Positions 11,070-23,170 of a stretch of 64,000 nucleotides of DNA are shown in pieces. The DNA is from Imbricaverruca yamaguchii (taxonomy: Eukaryota > Arthropoda > Thecostraca > Neoverrucidae), in contig JAOTOL010001474.1 in the NCBI GenBank assembly GCA_034440575.1, positions 1,029,001 through 1,093,000 of the forward strand. Reading direction: 5' to 3'. The notes beneath the pieces are model-generated. The model did not search any database. It was not told the origin of the DNA and saw only the letters and a program-made list of their open reading frames with translations. The position numbers and the translations under genes are program-made. The first letter of the stretch is position 1. Each line of letters starts with the position of its first letter.

Positions 11070-12740
11070 GTATACGGTAGTCAGGTGAGCGCATACAGTG
11101 ATAACGATGGGGTCTACAGTAGTCAGGTGGACGCGTGCAGTCATCAGGATGGAGCCTACGGAAGTCAGGTGGGCGTATGCAGCCATCAGGATGTAGCATA
11201 CGGTAGTCAGGTGGGCTTATGCAGCCATCAGGATGGACCCTATGGTAGTCAGGTGAGCGCATACAGTGATAACGATGTAGCATACGGAAGTCAGGTGGGC
11301 TTATGCAGCCATCAGGATGGAGCCTACGGTAGTCAGGTGGGCTTATGCAGCCATCAGGATGGAGCCTACGGTAGTCAGGTGGACTTATGCAGCCATCAGG
11401 ATGGAGCGAGCCTACGGTAGTCAGGTGGGCTTATGCAGCCATCAGGATGGAGCCTACGGAAGTCAGGTGGGCTTATGCAGCCATCAGGATGGAGCCTACG
11501 GTAGTCAGGTGGGCTTATGCAGCCATCAGGATGGACCCTATGGTAGTCAGGAGGGCGCATACAGTCATCAGGGTGGAGCCTACGGTAGTCAGGTGGGCTT
11601 ATGCAGCCATCAGGATGGAGCCTACGGAAGTCAGGTGGGCTTATGCAGCCATCAGGAGTCCACTGAGGTCAGGTGGGCGCATACGGTAGTCAGGTGGGCT
11701 TATGCAGTCATCAGGATGGAGCCTACGGAAGTCAGGTGGGCGCATACAGTCATCAGGATGGAGCCTACGGAAGTCAGGTGGGCGCTCAGTCATCAGGATG
11801 AGGCTTATGCAGCCATCAGGATGGAGCCTACGGTAGTCAGGTGGGCTTATACAGCCATCAGGATGGAGCCTACGGTAGTCAGGTGGGCGCATACAGTCAT
11901 CAGGATGGAGCCTACGGAAGTCAGGTGGGCTTATGCAGCCATCAGGATGGAGCCTACGGTAGTCAGGTGGGCTTATGCAGCCATCAGGATGGAGCCTACG
12001 GAAGTCAGGTGGGCTTATGCAGCCATCAGGAGTCCACTGAGGTCAGGTGGGCGCATACAGTCATCAGGATGGAGCCTACGGAAGTCAGGTGGGCGCATAC
12101 AGTCATCAGGATGGAGCCTACGGAAGTCAGGTGGGCGCATACAGTCATCAGGATGGAGCCTACGGAAGTCAGGTGGGCGCATACAGTCATCAGGATGGAG
12201 CCTACGGAAGTCAGGTGGGCGCATGCAGTCATCAGGATGTAGCATACGAAAGTCAGGTGGGCTTATGCAGCCATCAGGATGGAGCCTATGGTAGTCAGGT
12301 TGGCTTATGGAGCCATCAGGATGGAGCCTACGGTAGTCAGGTGGGCGCATACAGTCATCAGGATGGAGCCTACGGTAGTCAGGTGGGCTTATGCAGCCAT
12401 CAGGATGGAGCGAGCCTACGGTAGTCAGGTGGGCTTGTGGAGCCATCAGGATGTAACATACGGTAGTCAGGTGGGCTTATGCAGCCATCAGGATGGAGCC
12501 TACGGAAGTCAGGTGGGCTTATGGAGCCATCAGGATGTAACATACGGTAGTCAGGTGGGCTTATGCAGCCATCAGGATGGAGTGAGCCTACGGTAGTCAG
12601 GTGGGCTTATGGAGCCATCAGGATGTAACATACGGTAGTCAGGTGGGCTTATGCAGCCATCAGGATGGAGCCTACGGAAGTCAGGTGGGCTTATGCAGCC
12701 ATCAGGAGTCCACTGAGGTCAGGCGGGCGCATACCGTGAT
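11070..12740. repeat. 42-bp minisatellite, about 40 copies
   Basis: The unit contains GGATGGAGCCTACGGTAGTC, then AGGTGGGCTTATGCAGCCAT, then CA (42 bp, 14 codons). One plus frame reads GAYGSQVGLCSHQD per unit, another MEPTVVRWAYAAIR, and long frames are also open on the minus strand. The longest open plus stretch covers 325 codons (11317-12294). Rare variant units carrying GAGTCCACTGAG occur at 11655, 12030 and 12706, so blocks of units have been copied together. Several units have length changes that shift the frame, which argues against selection for a protein. Confidence 0.95.
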
Positions 12741-12999
12741 CAGGACGGATTCAATGGTGAAAAAGAGCGTGTGTCGTGACCAGGACATCGCCCAGTTGTC
12801 AGCAAGATTCCGCAAGTGATCGGGCAGAGAAAGATCGCCGTCACTGCGGTCAATGAATGGGTTCTGCGTAGCTGTGCCGGGCTGCACAGACGTGCATCGC
12901 TCCGCGGACTCTGTGACTGAAGTACAAGATTAATCGCTCTGCTTTTGCACGGCTTTGTCTCGTGCATAATGCAGGAGGACGCGCTCTGCGCCAGTACGA

Positions 13000-14210
13000 C
13001 CACGGTGAGAGATGGTGGTCTTCCGCACGGTCTGGTTACTGTGGAAGGTTACGGTCTGTCTCATGGTCTGGTTACGCTGGAAGGTGACGGTCTGTCTCAT
13101 GGTTTGGTTACGCTGGAAGGTGACGGTCTGTCTCATGGTTTGGTTACGCTGGAAGGTGACGGTCTGTCTCATGGTCTGGTTACGCTGGAAGGTGACGGTC
13201 TGTCTCATGGTTTGGTTACGCTGGAAGGTGACTGTCTGCCTCATAGTGTGGTCACCGTGGAAGGTGAAGATCTGTGTCATGGTTTGGTAGCCGTGGAAGG
13301 TGATGGTATGTCTCACGGTTTGGTTACGCTGGAAGGTGACGGTCTGTCTCATGGTTTGGCTGCCGTGGAAAGTGATGGTGTGTCTCATGATTTGGTTACC
13401 GTGGGAGGTGATAGTGTGTCTCATGGTTTGGGTATCGTGGAAGGTGACGGTCTGTCTCATGGTTTGGTTACCGCGAAAGGTGATGGTCTGCCTCATGGTT
13501 TGGTAGCCCTGGAAGGTGATGGTATGTCTCACGGTTTGGTTACGCTGGAAGGTGACTGTCTGCCTCATAGTGTGGTCACCGTGGAAGGTGAAGATCTGTG
13601 TCATGGTTTGGTAGCCGTGGAAGGTGATGGTATGTCTCACGGTTTGGTTACGCTGGAAGGTGACGGTCTGTCTCATGGTTTGGCTGCCGTGGAAAGTGAT
13701 GGTGTGTCTCATGATTTGGTTACCGTGGGAGGTGATAGTGTGTCTCATGGTTTGGGTATCGTGGAAGGTGACGGTCTGTCTCATGGTTTGGTTACCGCGA
13801 AAGGTGATGGTCTGCCTCATGGTTTGGTAGCCCTGGAAGGTGATGGTATGTCTCACGGTTTGGTTACGCTGGAAGGTGACGGTCTGTCTCATGATTTGGT
13901 TACCGTGGAAGGTGATGGGCTATCTCGGTTGGTTATTTGGGCTTTCGGGCGCATCGACTGCGTTGGTCATACAGCGCCCATTGATGGGCTATCTCATGAT
14001 TTGGTTACCGTGGAAGGTGATGGTGTGTCTCGTGGTTTGGTTACGGTGGAAGGTGACTGTCCTCATGGTTTGGTTACGGTGGAAGATGATGGTCTGCTTC
14101 ATGGATTCATCACGATGCGAGGTGGTGGTCTGCCTGATGGCTTCATTACGGTGAGATATGGTAATCTTCTACATGGATTGCCTGGGGTAAAAGGCGGCGA
14201 CCTCCCATAG
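13000..14210. repeat. 36-bp minisatellite, about 30 copies, with a 324-bp higher-order duplication
   Basis: The unit reads GGTCTGTCTCATGGTTTGGT then TACGCTGGAAGGTGAC (36 bp, 12 codons). In one plus frame each unit encodes GLSHGLVTLEGD, and the frame is open from 12945 to 14210 (421 codons from an ATG). The segment at 13300-13506 recurs unchanged in translation at 13624-13830, an offset of 324 bp or nine units, so a nine-unit block was duplicated. Degenerate GT-rich units continue to about 14480. The product resembles no known family. No promoter or splice signals were found, so it is recorded as a repeat. Confidence 0.95.
13927..13981 (+). mobile_element. Ultra-short (55-bp) dispersed insertion with 14-bp target duplication
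   Basis: The regular 36-bp array is interrupted by 55 bp containing TTATTTGGGCTTTCGGGCGC and ending CATACAGCGCCCAT. It is flanked by identical 14-bp copies of TGATGGGCTATCTC at 13913-13926 and 13982-13995. The insert can fold as a hairpin of GGGCGC against GCGCCC, with GAC/GTC pairing inside. Related copies lie at 15053, 21469, 45430 and 47279. Long duplications suggest retroposition, but no family is known to me at this size. Confidence 0.8.
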
Positions 14211-14479
14211 TTTGTCTATGTAGAAGGTGGTGTGTACCTCACGGCCTAGCTACAGCAGGTGATGGTGATACAGCCGTATGGTTTTGCTGCGGTGGTAGGT
14301 GGTGGTGATATGGCATAGTTTGGCTACGGTGGGAGGTGGTGGCATAGTCTAGCTACAGTGTGTGTGTTGGGGGTGGGGGTGTGTGTGCTGTTGACTTGAT
14401 TACAGTGGGAGTTGGTGGTGTGCTTGTGACTTGGCTACAGTGGGAGTTGGTGGTATGCTTGTGACTTGGCTATATTGGG

Positions 14480-16560
14480 AGGTGCTGGTGTGTGCATGGC
14501 TTGGTTGCGGTTAGAGGTCGTGGTGTGCCACATGGGTTGATTATGATGACAGGTGTTGGTTTGCCACACCGCTTGACCGCGGTCAAAGGTTCATGGTTTT
14601 GAACGGTGAAAATGACTTGTCTGCTACATGGTGTGGATGAAATGTTGGCCTTATATTTCATCATGTGGATCATCATCCATCGTCCATTCGACCCAAGCAC
14701 CGCTAGATGCCATCACCGCAACGATGCTGGGCATGCAGTTTTGTTCACAACATGGTCCGGCTGAAATATTTTCCTATTCCATGGCACAGATATGGCGTTG
14801 ATCTCTGGTGTTCCTGTTGTGATGCAAGCTTCACCAACAGACTGGCCATTGGCTGTGGTACCGCTGCTTTCTCTTATGCCCTTGTTTGTGTAATGGTCGC
14901 ACCTGTGGTCTGGTTTTGGACAGACGCATTATTCGGTCTTACCGCGCTGGCCGCTACAATGGTGCGCTTCAAGTTCAGGCTAGACGGCTGTGTTCCACAA
15001 TCGACTGCGGTCACGGTGGCCCCTCACATCGAGTCTTCACCGTGGAATATTTGTTTGTTATTTGGGCTTTCGAGCGCCTCGACTGCTATGGTCATATTGG
15101 TTGTGGCATCTTTTGTGTGGTTCGACCTACTGTGGTTGATTCCAACGTTCGACCACAGCGGCCATGTCCCGCGATTAGACCATGGCTGTCTGGCACATGG
15201 CTGAACCATGATAACCACCAGCTCAGTTCATGGCTAGACTATGTGACTGTGCTCTGTTTGGTAGTCGCACTATCTTGCTCGTTGATTTATGTCGCGGTTC
15301 ACATTTGGTAGTGACCCCTATACACGGTTCAAACATTTGTAAGACATCCGACATCTCTTGTCTTGTGCGATAGCAAGCTGTAAAGAACAGTTGCATGGCC
15401 ATGACAGGATGAATAGATGTAATTGGAAAGTAATAAGTTGTCACCGGCATACAGGTGAAATTCGCAAGTTGCCACAATGTGGGAGTTGTCATCTGTCTAC
15501 CTTCCTTTCCGAAGACAGGTGAACACTCTCTACAGTAAGCGTGTCTGCAAAGGGCAGCATGTTTTCTTTTGCGTCTATCAGATTGGTCGGTTTCCCCCCT
15601 TCCCTCCAAACAAGCAACGGCACCACTAGTGTCAGCTCCACTGTAAATCGCAGAACCTGATGAAACATATCGATCTGCTGTCCGTATTTCGAGAAGTGTT
15701 GGCTACAGTCACCCACACATGCCATCCAGTGGTGCACTCACCACGACGATGGACAATACAGCATAGCCAGATAAAGCAGACATTTGGAGAACCGATAGAG
15801 CCTACTGTTGGTAGCCTACTGTTGGTATCATACCGTTTTTTTTCGCATTAGAACGGTGTCCACAAATGCTAGAAGTTCCAGGAGAGCGGAACGATTGAAG
15901 CGCTTGAGTGAGCTGCATTTTCATATTTTAGAGAGAAAGCTCTCCTGATGAATCAGTTCTTTGCGTGCCGGCTGAAGAACCAGCTGTAACTAAAATTGGC
16001 TCTACCACTCCCACCAGATGTCGGCCTTCCAGCGGTCAGCACAGATATCAGCCTTGAGCCAGCGTCAGCGCTCTGTACCTACTCACAGCCAGCTCTATGC
16101 AGAGTACAGCTCTCGTGACGTCATGGTAGGCTGCAGCAGCTATCGGGACCATGTATCTGTGTACCGGGCCAGGCGACACCATCACCACCATCGTGAATTC
16201 TGACTGCGCGATATGGTTTTTCAGAATGTCCGCGTCAATTATGCATAGAAACACTCGTACCACCTGCACATTCGGACCCATGTATATCATTCATTCGTCC
16301 GTGCATACATGCATCTTATTTGGTTTAATCCTGGAACGTAGCCGCACAAACATCGGTGACATGAGTCACCGCTGGGGTGACCACAGCGCGGTAGACAGCT
16401 TCCGCTTGAATACGCTGAGGCTGGGCGAGCTTCGGATCTGAGCGGCCGTTCCAGTTTTGACTGGCTCGCGAGTAGAGTGAACGTGATGCGAATTCAGTGC
16501 GGCAGCACCGACTCAGAAATTGCTGTACTTGTGTGCCCGTTTCCCTGTGGGTGGCATTGC
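14480..16560. other. No supported gene; one diverged copy of the 55-bp element
   Basis: GT-rich degenerate repeats fade out near 14.5 kb and ordinary sequence follows. At 15053-15100 a diverged copy of the 55-bp element is recognisable (TTATTTGGGCTTTCGAGCGC), without a clear target duplication. No coding sequence is recognised. Confidence 0.5.
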
Positions 16561-16570
16561 GGCTGCCGCA

Positions 16571-16735
16571 CCGGGACGCACGGTGCAGAACGGGACGCAC
16601 GGCGCAGAACGGGACGCACGGTGCAGAACGGGACGCACGGTGCAGAATGGGACGCACGGTGCAGAATGGGACGCACGGCGCGGAATGGGACGCCTGTGCA
16701 GAATGGGACGCACGGTGCAGAATGGGCGACACCGC
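16571..16735. repeat. 19-bp minisatellite, about 9 copies
   Basis: The unit GGTGCAGAACGGGACGCAC repeats at 19-bp steps, with C/T change in AACGG or AATGG. Nearby, at 16810-16890, a CACGCAGTTGACA motif is repeated several times. Confidence 0.93.
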
Positions 16736-16899
16736 AGACATCTCTGGGAGCGTCAGCCCGGCGACACGGGCAATCCTGGCCGGCTTTCTGGCCGATCCAG
16801 TTCGAACGCAGTTGACATGGCACACAACACGCAGTTGACAACACACAGCACGCAGTTGACACAATACACAACACGCAGTTGACACAACACAGGTGCACC

Positions 16900-18640
16900 G
16901 GAGAAAATTGACATTGAACGACGTAGTACACAATCTCCAGTTGGCCAGGAACCTGAGGATGTCCAACTGGGCGGATGGGAAAACCTGGTCAAATCACAAC
17001 TCACCAACTTGACTGACCTGACCTGACCGGACCACATACGAATCGACTGCCATGTCCGGTACCGATGACAATGTGATTTCGTTCCCGGCTGTTTCCCCTC
17101 CGCAAGAGATCGTCATAAGCCGATGGCAAGGAAGAATACCATACGATTATCACACAAACATCCACCTACATCTTCAAATGCTCGATCAAAACAGGCGAAC
17201 TTCCTTTATTCGCGACTATTTTTGACTGTGGCATTCGAAGCTCACTGTCGAAGGAGATCCCACGTGACATTTTTCACAGCGTGTCACCCGTTCACCTCCA
17301 CTGCACTCACATCTGTGACATCCACTTGCAATGTCTCAACCAGGTGGATATCGTCGTTCGCCATCCTCTGCTTTACTGCTGTCGGCTACGTTGTTTCCTC
17401 ATCGCCCACCGGCGAACATGCAAGTCCCATTATCACTGATGCAGCGGGCGCAGTGTATTACACTAGTGGTACATCATCCGCCAACCGGTCAACAGGTAGG
17501 GCGAGCTGGCTACTCATCACTTGCGGTATTTTTTAAGCTTGCAGCTAGGTCCATGACGTTGTGTGGAGTGAAACGACATGACTCTGTACTTCAGACTCCA
17601 CTAAATTATTGTCGGATAGACATGCTCATGGTTAAGCCACGCCCTGGCTGAACTATACCCGGGTTCTTTCACGAATTGGATTGCATTGCGTTAGGAAAAC
17701 ACCAAAGTCCTTCAGATGTCTCTGCGTCAGTCATTGTGTCTGCATGAATATTTCCAGCAGCACCAATCATAAGATATCAACCTAAGACAAGCAACAAGGC
17801 TGCCTTCGGACCGGTAAGAAGAAACGGAAGTACTCTGATGAACAGGTAATGAAGAATCACACTGAAACAGATTTAACAAATATTGGGGATTTGATTTCAA
17901 TCCTTCATATTTTTTTGCATTTCAGACTAGATTTTAACCCGTTCCGTGCGATCTCCATGCGAAGGATTGCTCATTGGATCGGATATTGTAGTTTATTCAG
18001 GCTTATTTGGGCTCTACGATGGGGCAACTGCGCTATGTTAGCGTCAACCCCTCAAGACGATTGGTCGTGGTTGAATAGCAGTAGCAGGTGGGACTATAAA
18101 CAGCAATATTTCGGTTGAAAGACGAGTGTCCCATCATGATAATCTCTCAGTCTCCATCACCATACCTCTATGCTGCTATGTACCAATATGGAATATGAAT
18201 TACTTGGTTAGCACCCACAGCTAAACACGTGTACTCGCAGCTGTTGTCTACACATCTTCTTCGCATACGCCATGGTCTTTGAAGATTAGCATGCGAGTTG
18301 AGTAAGCTTAGGCTCATTCCACTTTTGGAAATATGGAGATGTGATCTTTGCCCGCGCGACCTCATTATGCAATTAACATAGCAGCCATCAATCATAGGAG
18401 GTTCAGATTAATCGACGAAGAGCTCGTCGAGAGTAGAGAAAGTGACCCTGGGGTTCGCGAACTGTTGCGAAAAGGTGAGAGAATAGCATGTCTAGCTGGA
18501 TAAGCATCCAACGAATGGCGATTATTGACAAAGAGAAAAGGTCGTATCAGCATGCCTTCAGAATGCACACGTCCAGGAGAGCCAGTAGCTGTCGCAGCGG
18601 GCGTACGGGCGGGGCCGCTACACGTTACTCTGCAGCACCA
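16900..18640. other. No supported gene
   Basis: Mixed-composition intergenic DNA. Several short open frames exist without domains. Confidence 0.6.
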
Positions 18641-18649
18641 CTATTGGCT

Positions 18650-19432
18650 ACAGCTACAGCTGTAGCTCGTCCCGGGACTATTGCAGCTAGTGTGGGGGCT
18701 GGGCTGTTACACGCACCTGCGCACCATCAGTATCAGATGTAGCTCGTCCCGGGACTGTTGCAGCTAGTGTGGGGTCTGGGCCGTTACACGCACCTCTCCA
18801 CCACCACTATCAGCTGTAGCTCGTCCCGGGACTGTTGCAGTTAGTGTGGGGGCTGGGCCGTTACACGCACCTCTACACCGCCACTATCAGCTGTAGCTCG
18901 TCCCGGGACTGTTGCAGCTAGTGTGGGGGCTGGGCCGTTACACGCACCTGTGCACCACCACTATCAGCTGTAGCTCGTCCCGGGACTGTTGCAGTTAGTG
19001 TGTGGCTGGGCCGTTACACGCACATCTACACCACCACTATCAGCTGTAGCTCGTCCCGGGACTGTTGCAGCTAGTGTGGGGGCTGGGCCGTTACACGCAC
19101 CTGTGCACCACCACTATCAGATGTAGCTTGTCCCGGGACTGTTGCAGTTAGTGTGGCGGCTGGGCCGTTACACGCACCTCTCCACCGCCACTATCAGCTG
19201 TAGCTCGTCCCGGGACTGTTGCAGTTAGTGTGGGGGCTGGGCCGTTACACGCACCTCTACACCGCCACTATCAGCTGTAGCTCGTCCCGGGACTGTTGCA
19301 GCTAGTGTGGGGGCTGGGCACCTTCACGCACCTCTACACCACCACTATCAGATGTAGCTCGTCCCGGGACTGTTGCAGTTAGTGTGGGGGCTGGGCCGTT
19401 ACACGCACCTCTCCACCACCACTATCAGCTGT
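18650..19432. repeat. 77-bp tandem repeat, about 10 copies
   Basis: TAGCTCGTCCCGGGACTGTT recurs at 18740, 18817, 18894, 18971, 19047, 19124, 19201, 19278 and 19355, with a step of 77 (once 76). Each unit also holds GGGCTGGGCCGTTACACGCA and a CACCACTATCAGCTG segment. It is a true satellite-like array and no frame is kept open. Confidence 0.96.
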
Positions 19433-19439
19433 AATTTGT

Positions 19440-21455
19440 TCGGATAGAGGAATCTGACAAGGTCGTTCACCAGAGCAGAGGAGCGGAAGTCCCAACGTGC
19501 CCTCAGGCCGTCAGCCTAATTGGCGGCCGCGGTTGTGAACGAGGAAGGAGCCGCTTACACTGTCGTCAGATTTGGGAGTAATCTCGCGATCATGAATATT
19601 GTAAAACAGGCGGGCTGGCGCACATTTGAACAATGTTGCACGTGTTCACCAATGTCAACTGTAGCTTAGAATGATGAAAAACAAAAAACACTGCAGTGCA
19701 TTGGCTAAGTCGTGGCCTAACTGCAGTGTCTGATGAATTAATATATTCTGGATTGGAGCCGTGTTGTTTCCTAGAAGTATCTTCGGCTCATCTGGAGAAC
19801 AGGTGAAGTTGGTGTCCATCTCCGTGATAAGCAGCTCCACGGCATTTGCATCGCCTGACATCGATCCGACATATCCATCAAAAGCATTATGTACATCGGG
19901 AATGTCGAAATAATTAATAGGATTAGAAACGAAGAGTTGCTGTCAAGAAGCCATTTATAATTTGTGTCGTCAAATATCTTGTGTCTTTGACTAGCTTCTT
20001 ATGATTTTCCATCAGAACATTCTTGAAAACATGCGTGTTTGTGGAATTCAAGTATGTCTGATGGCATGACAATTCCTAACCTGGACTATTGGCGGCTTTT
20101 TAACGCCGGTTTTATTTGGCTAATTTCATACGTCATATGTATGTCCGTGGCCGATGTATGTTAATCATTTCGAGTGAAGTGTGAAAATTAATTCTTCCGC
20201 TGGACCTGATAGAATAAGACTAATATTCATTCACTGCGGATGGGCGGAGACTTGGGGGGGATAGTTGCTTCGCATAAAGAGGCAAGTCGTTACTCGGCTA
20301 CTTGCAGACGCATTGTCCGTTTGTACCCGCCTTCGTAGCACAGCGTGGCCCTTCGGATGTTCATTTCGTCCGAGAAGTTTATGCATGATGGACCATGAAT
20401 TGAAGTGTCAATGTCGGACTGTGTTTCTTCACATTCATCTAGCGTCTTTAAGCAAAATATGCATCATGATAGGTGCGCAGACATCGTGTTATTAAATCAC
20501 TCATCACCTAGCCAAGCTGCATCAGGTGACCAGTTAGCCACGCCCATCAGCACAAACCATGGAAAAAACGACTATGAGGAAGGAATGAGGTCAATTGTAG
20601 ATCAAATCATTCCTGAAAAATACTAGGACCTGGACGGTGTAAACATGGGTGCTATCTTGGGGACAAATCTGCACTAGGAACATTTTGTACTTCATTATTT
20701 TTGCTTTCACATTAAGAACTAATAGATAACAGGCATGCAAACACCACTCAAGGAATAGTTGGTATGCTACTCAAACACTCTGCACCCTGAATTTCCATTA
20801 AACATTTTTGGATGATGGATATGCCGTTTTGCAAGACCATAGGATGACTCGCAGACGGCCTTAGTGGTCTGGTCAGACTCGAGCTCTGGCCAGCGTTGGC
20901 AGCCCGGCCAGGCGTTGGCGGCTTGGCCACACTTAAGAGGCATAGCCAGCTTTGGTAGCGTGGTCAGGGTTTGCTGACGGGCAGGTGGTCGACTGCTGTC
21001 TACAGTGTGTTGCTAGATTTCGAAGCTTATTTCGGATCGGATGCCGACTGCTTTGTTGCTTTTCCTTGTGGAACCTACTTGGGTATGACATGCACTAAAG
21101 GCATCGATGCTATTCCGACTGGTAAACGAATCAGCCGTTTCTACCTAGGTAGAAGGTTGGTTAATTATAGAAGAAATAATGATGGCTCCATCTTGTTCAG
21201 GGAGTGTATGCCCCAAAATTTGCTAGTGTCCCCTTCAACTTATTTATTAGAAAGACGGCAGTTGCATTGCTTTAAGAAAGTCATTGAAGAACAATCGTGC
21301 TCGTTAATTATGTTGGTGTCATGGTGGATTAGCTCCAATGTCCATGTAGTGTCCATAGCAGCTATGTTTAGCGTTCAACAAAAGATCAATGTGAATATAT
21401 ATGATGTAGGTAAAAACGGTTCACAAAAAAAATTGAAAACGGCGTACACTTAATG
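19440..21455. other. No supported gene
   Basis: Ordinary sequence. A plus-strand frame at 20971-21453 (160 codons) has no recognised domain. It contains a segment at 21101-21138 that recurs near 23258-23294. Confidence 0.5.
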
Positions 21456-21468
21456 TTCTGCATAGCCT

Positions 21469-21522
21469 ATTAGTTATTAGGGCTTTAGGGCGCATCAACT
21501 GCAGTGATTATACAGCGCCCAC
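21469..21522 (+). mobile_element. Second copy of the 55-bp element with 13-bp target duplication
   Basis: A 54-bp insert begins ATTAGTTATTAGGGCTTTAG and ends ACAGCGCCCAC. It is flanked by identical TTCTGCATAGCCT at 21456-21468 and 21523-21535. Its 5' end lines up with that of the copy at 13927, so both look full length. Confidence 0.8.
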
Positions 21523-22009
21523 TTCTGCATAGCCTGCTCGAGGCCCAAATGTATCCTGATTACTCTCTCCTAAAGGTTATCTTTGCAAAATGCATCACCA
21601 GTTAATAATCCATAGAATCGGAAAGTCCAATACATATGACCAGCACAGATGCACCCGACGGCGGACTGTGCTCGTCGACCACGTAGTTGCGTGTCACCAA
21701 ACAGTTCGCACCGCTGCCGAGCACCAACTCACCGCCAGCCGCGACACCACCACCTCGCTACCGCTGCCGCAGCTGCCCACCGCCAGCCGCAGCACCACCG
21801 TTCTGCGGCCGGTCAGTCACCACAGCACCCGACGCGGCGAGCAGCGGCCGGCGCGACGCACGAGGCGCGACTGGCGCGGCGCGACTGGTGCGCCGCTCGC
21901 TGCGACTCGGCGCGCCGGCCGCCTGCCGCTGCCGGCGCATACCGGCTGGTGGCCGGCCGGCGGCCGCCAGCCAAGGCTGTCGGCCGGTGCACGCACGGCG
22001 CCGCCCAGC

Positions 22010-22850
22010 CCACCAGCAGCCCGTCCAGCAAACCAGCAGCCTCCCAGCCCGCCCAGGCCACCAGCAGCCTCCCAGCCCGCCCAGGCCACCAGCAGCCCGT
22101 CCAGCAAACTAGCAGCCCGCCCAGTCCACCAGCAGCCCGCCCAGCCCACCAGCAGCCCGCCCAGTCCACCAGCAGCCCGTCCAGCAAACCAGCAGCCCGC
22201 CCAGTCCACCAGCAGCCCGTCCAGCAAACTAGCAGCCCTCCCAGCCCACCAGCAGCCTCCCAGCCCGCCCAGGCCACCAGCAGCCCGTCCAGCAAACTAG
22301 CAGCCCGCCCAGTCCACCAGCAGCCCGCCCAGCCCACCAGCAGCCCGCCCAGTCCACCAGCAGCCCGTCCAGCAAACCAGCAGCCCGCCCAGTCCACCAG
22401 CAGCCCGTCCAGCAAACTAGCAGCCCTCCCAGCCCGCCCAGCCCACCAGCAGCCTCCCAGCCCGCCCAGGCCACCAGCAGCACTCCCAGCCCGCCCAGCC
22501 CACCAGCAGCCCTCCCAGCCCGCCCAGCCCACCAGCAGCCTCCCAGCCCGCCCAGCCCACCAGCAGCCTCCCAACCAGCCCAGGCCACCAGCAGCCCGTC
22601 CAGCAAACCAGCAGCCCTCCCAGCCCGCCCAGCCCACCAGCAGCCTCCCAGCCCGCCCAGGCCACCAGCAGCCCGTCCAGCAAACTAGCAGCCCTCCCAG
22701 CCCACCAGCAGCCTCCCAGGCCACCAGCAGCCCGTCCAGCAAACCAGCAGCCCGCCCAGTCCTCCAGCAGCCCTCCCAGCCCGCCCAGCCAACCAACAGC
22801 CCGCCCAGCCCACCAGCAGCTCACCCAGCCCAGCAGCACGCAGCCTCCCA
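22010..22850. repeat. 20-bp minisatellite, about 40 degenerate copies
   Basis: The units CAGCCCGCCCAGTCCACCAG, CAGCCCGTCCAGCAAACTAG and similar repeat with a 20-bp step and some indels. The array gives long Pro/Gln/Ser-rich open frames on the plus strand (up to 470 codons at 21649-23061) and Gly/Trp-rich frames on the minus strand. Since 20 is not a multiple of three, these are best read as products of composition. Confidence 0.93.
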
Positions 22851-23015
22851 ACCCACCCACCAGCCACCAGCCACCAGCCGTCACCCGCCAGCCACCAGCC
22901 ACCAGCCGCCAGCCGCCAGCCGCCAGCCGCCAGCCGTCAGCCACCAGCCGTCAGCCACCAGCCGCCAGCCACCAGCCACCAGCCGTCAGCCACCAGCCAC
23001 CAGCCGTCAGCCGTC
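22850..23015. repeat. 7-bp repeat CAGCCAC/CAGCCGT
   Basis: More than 20 copies of a heptamer (CAGCCAC, CAGCCGC, CAGCCGT) directly follow the 20-bp array. It probably derives from the CAGC part of that unit. Confidence 0.92.
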
Positions 23016-23170
23016 GAGGTGGCCCGCCGCCGACAGCCGGTCGGCTGGAATGCGCCGCTGAAACGGCCGCGACGGTGCCGGCGCGGCCGCGTCTGAGCTC
23101 TCCAACTGCGAGCGCGCCGAGAGCCGACCACCGGCGCGAGCTGGCCGGTCTGGCATGGTGACCCGCCCAC

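Noticed and set aside
21649..23061. A 470-codon proline/glutamine-rich protein
   Set aside because: It is produced by a 20-bp repeat that cycles through frames. The opposite strand is also open, with Gly/Trp-rich frames, and no domain or splice evidence exists.
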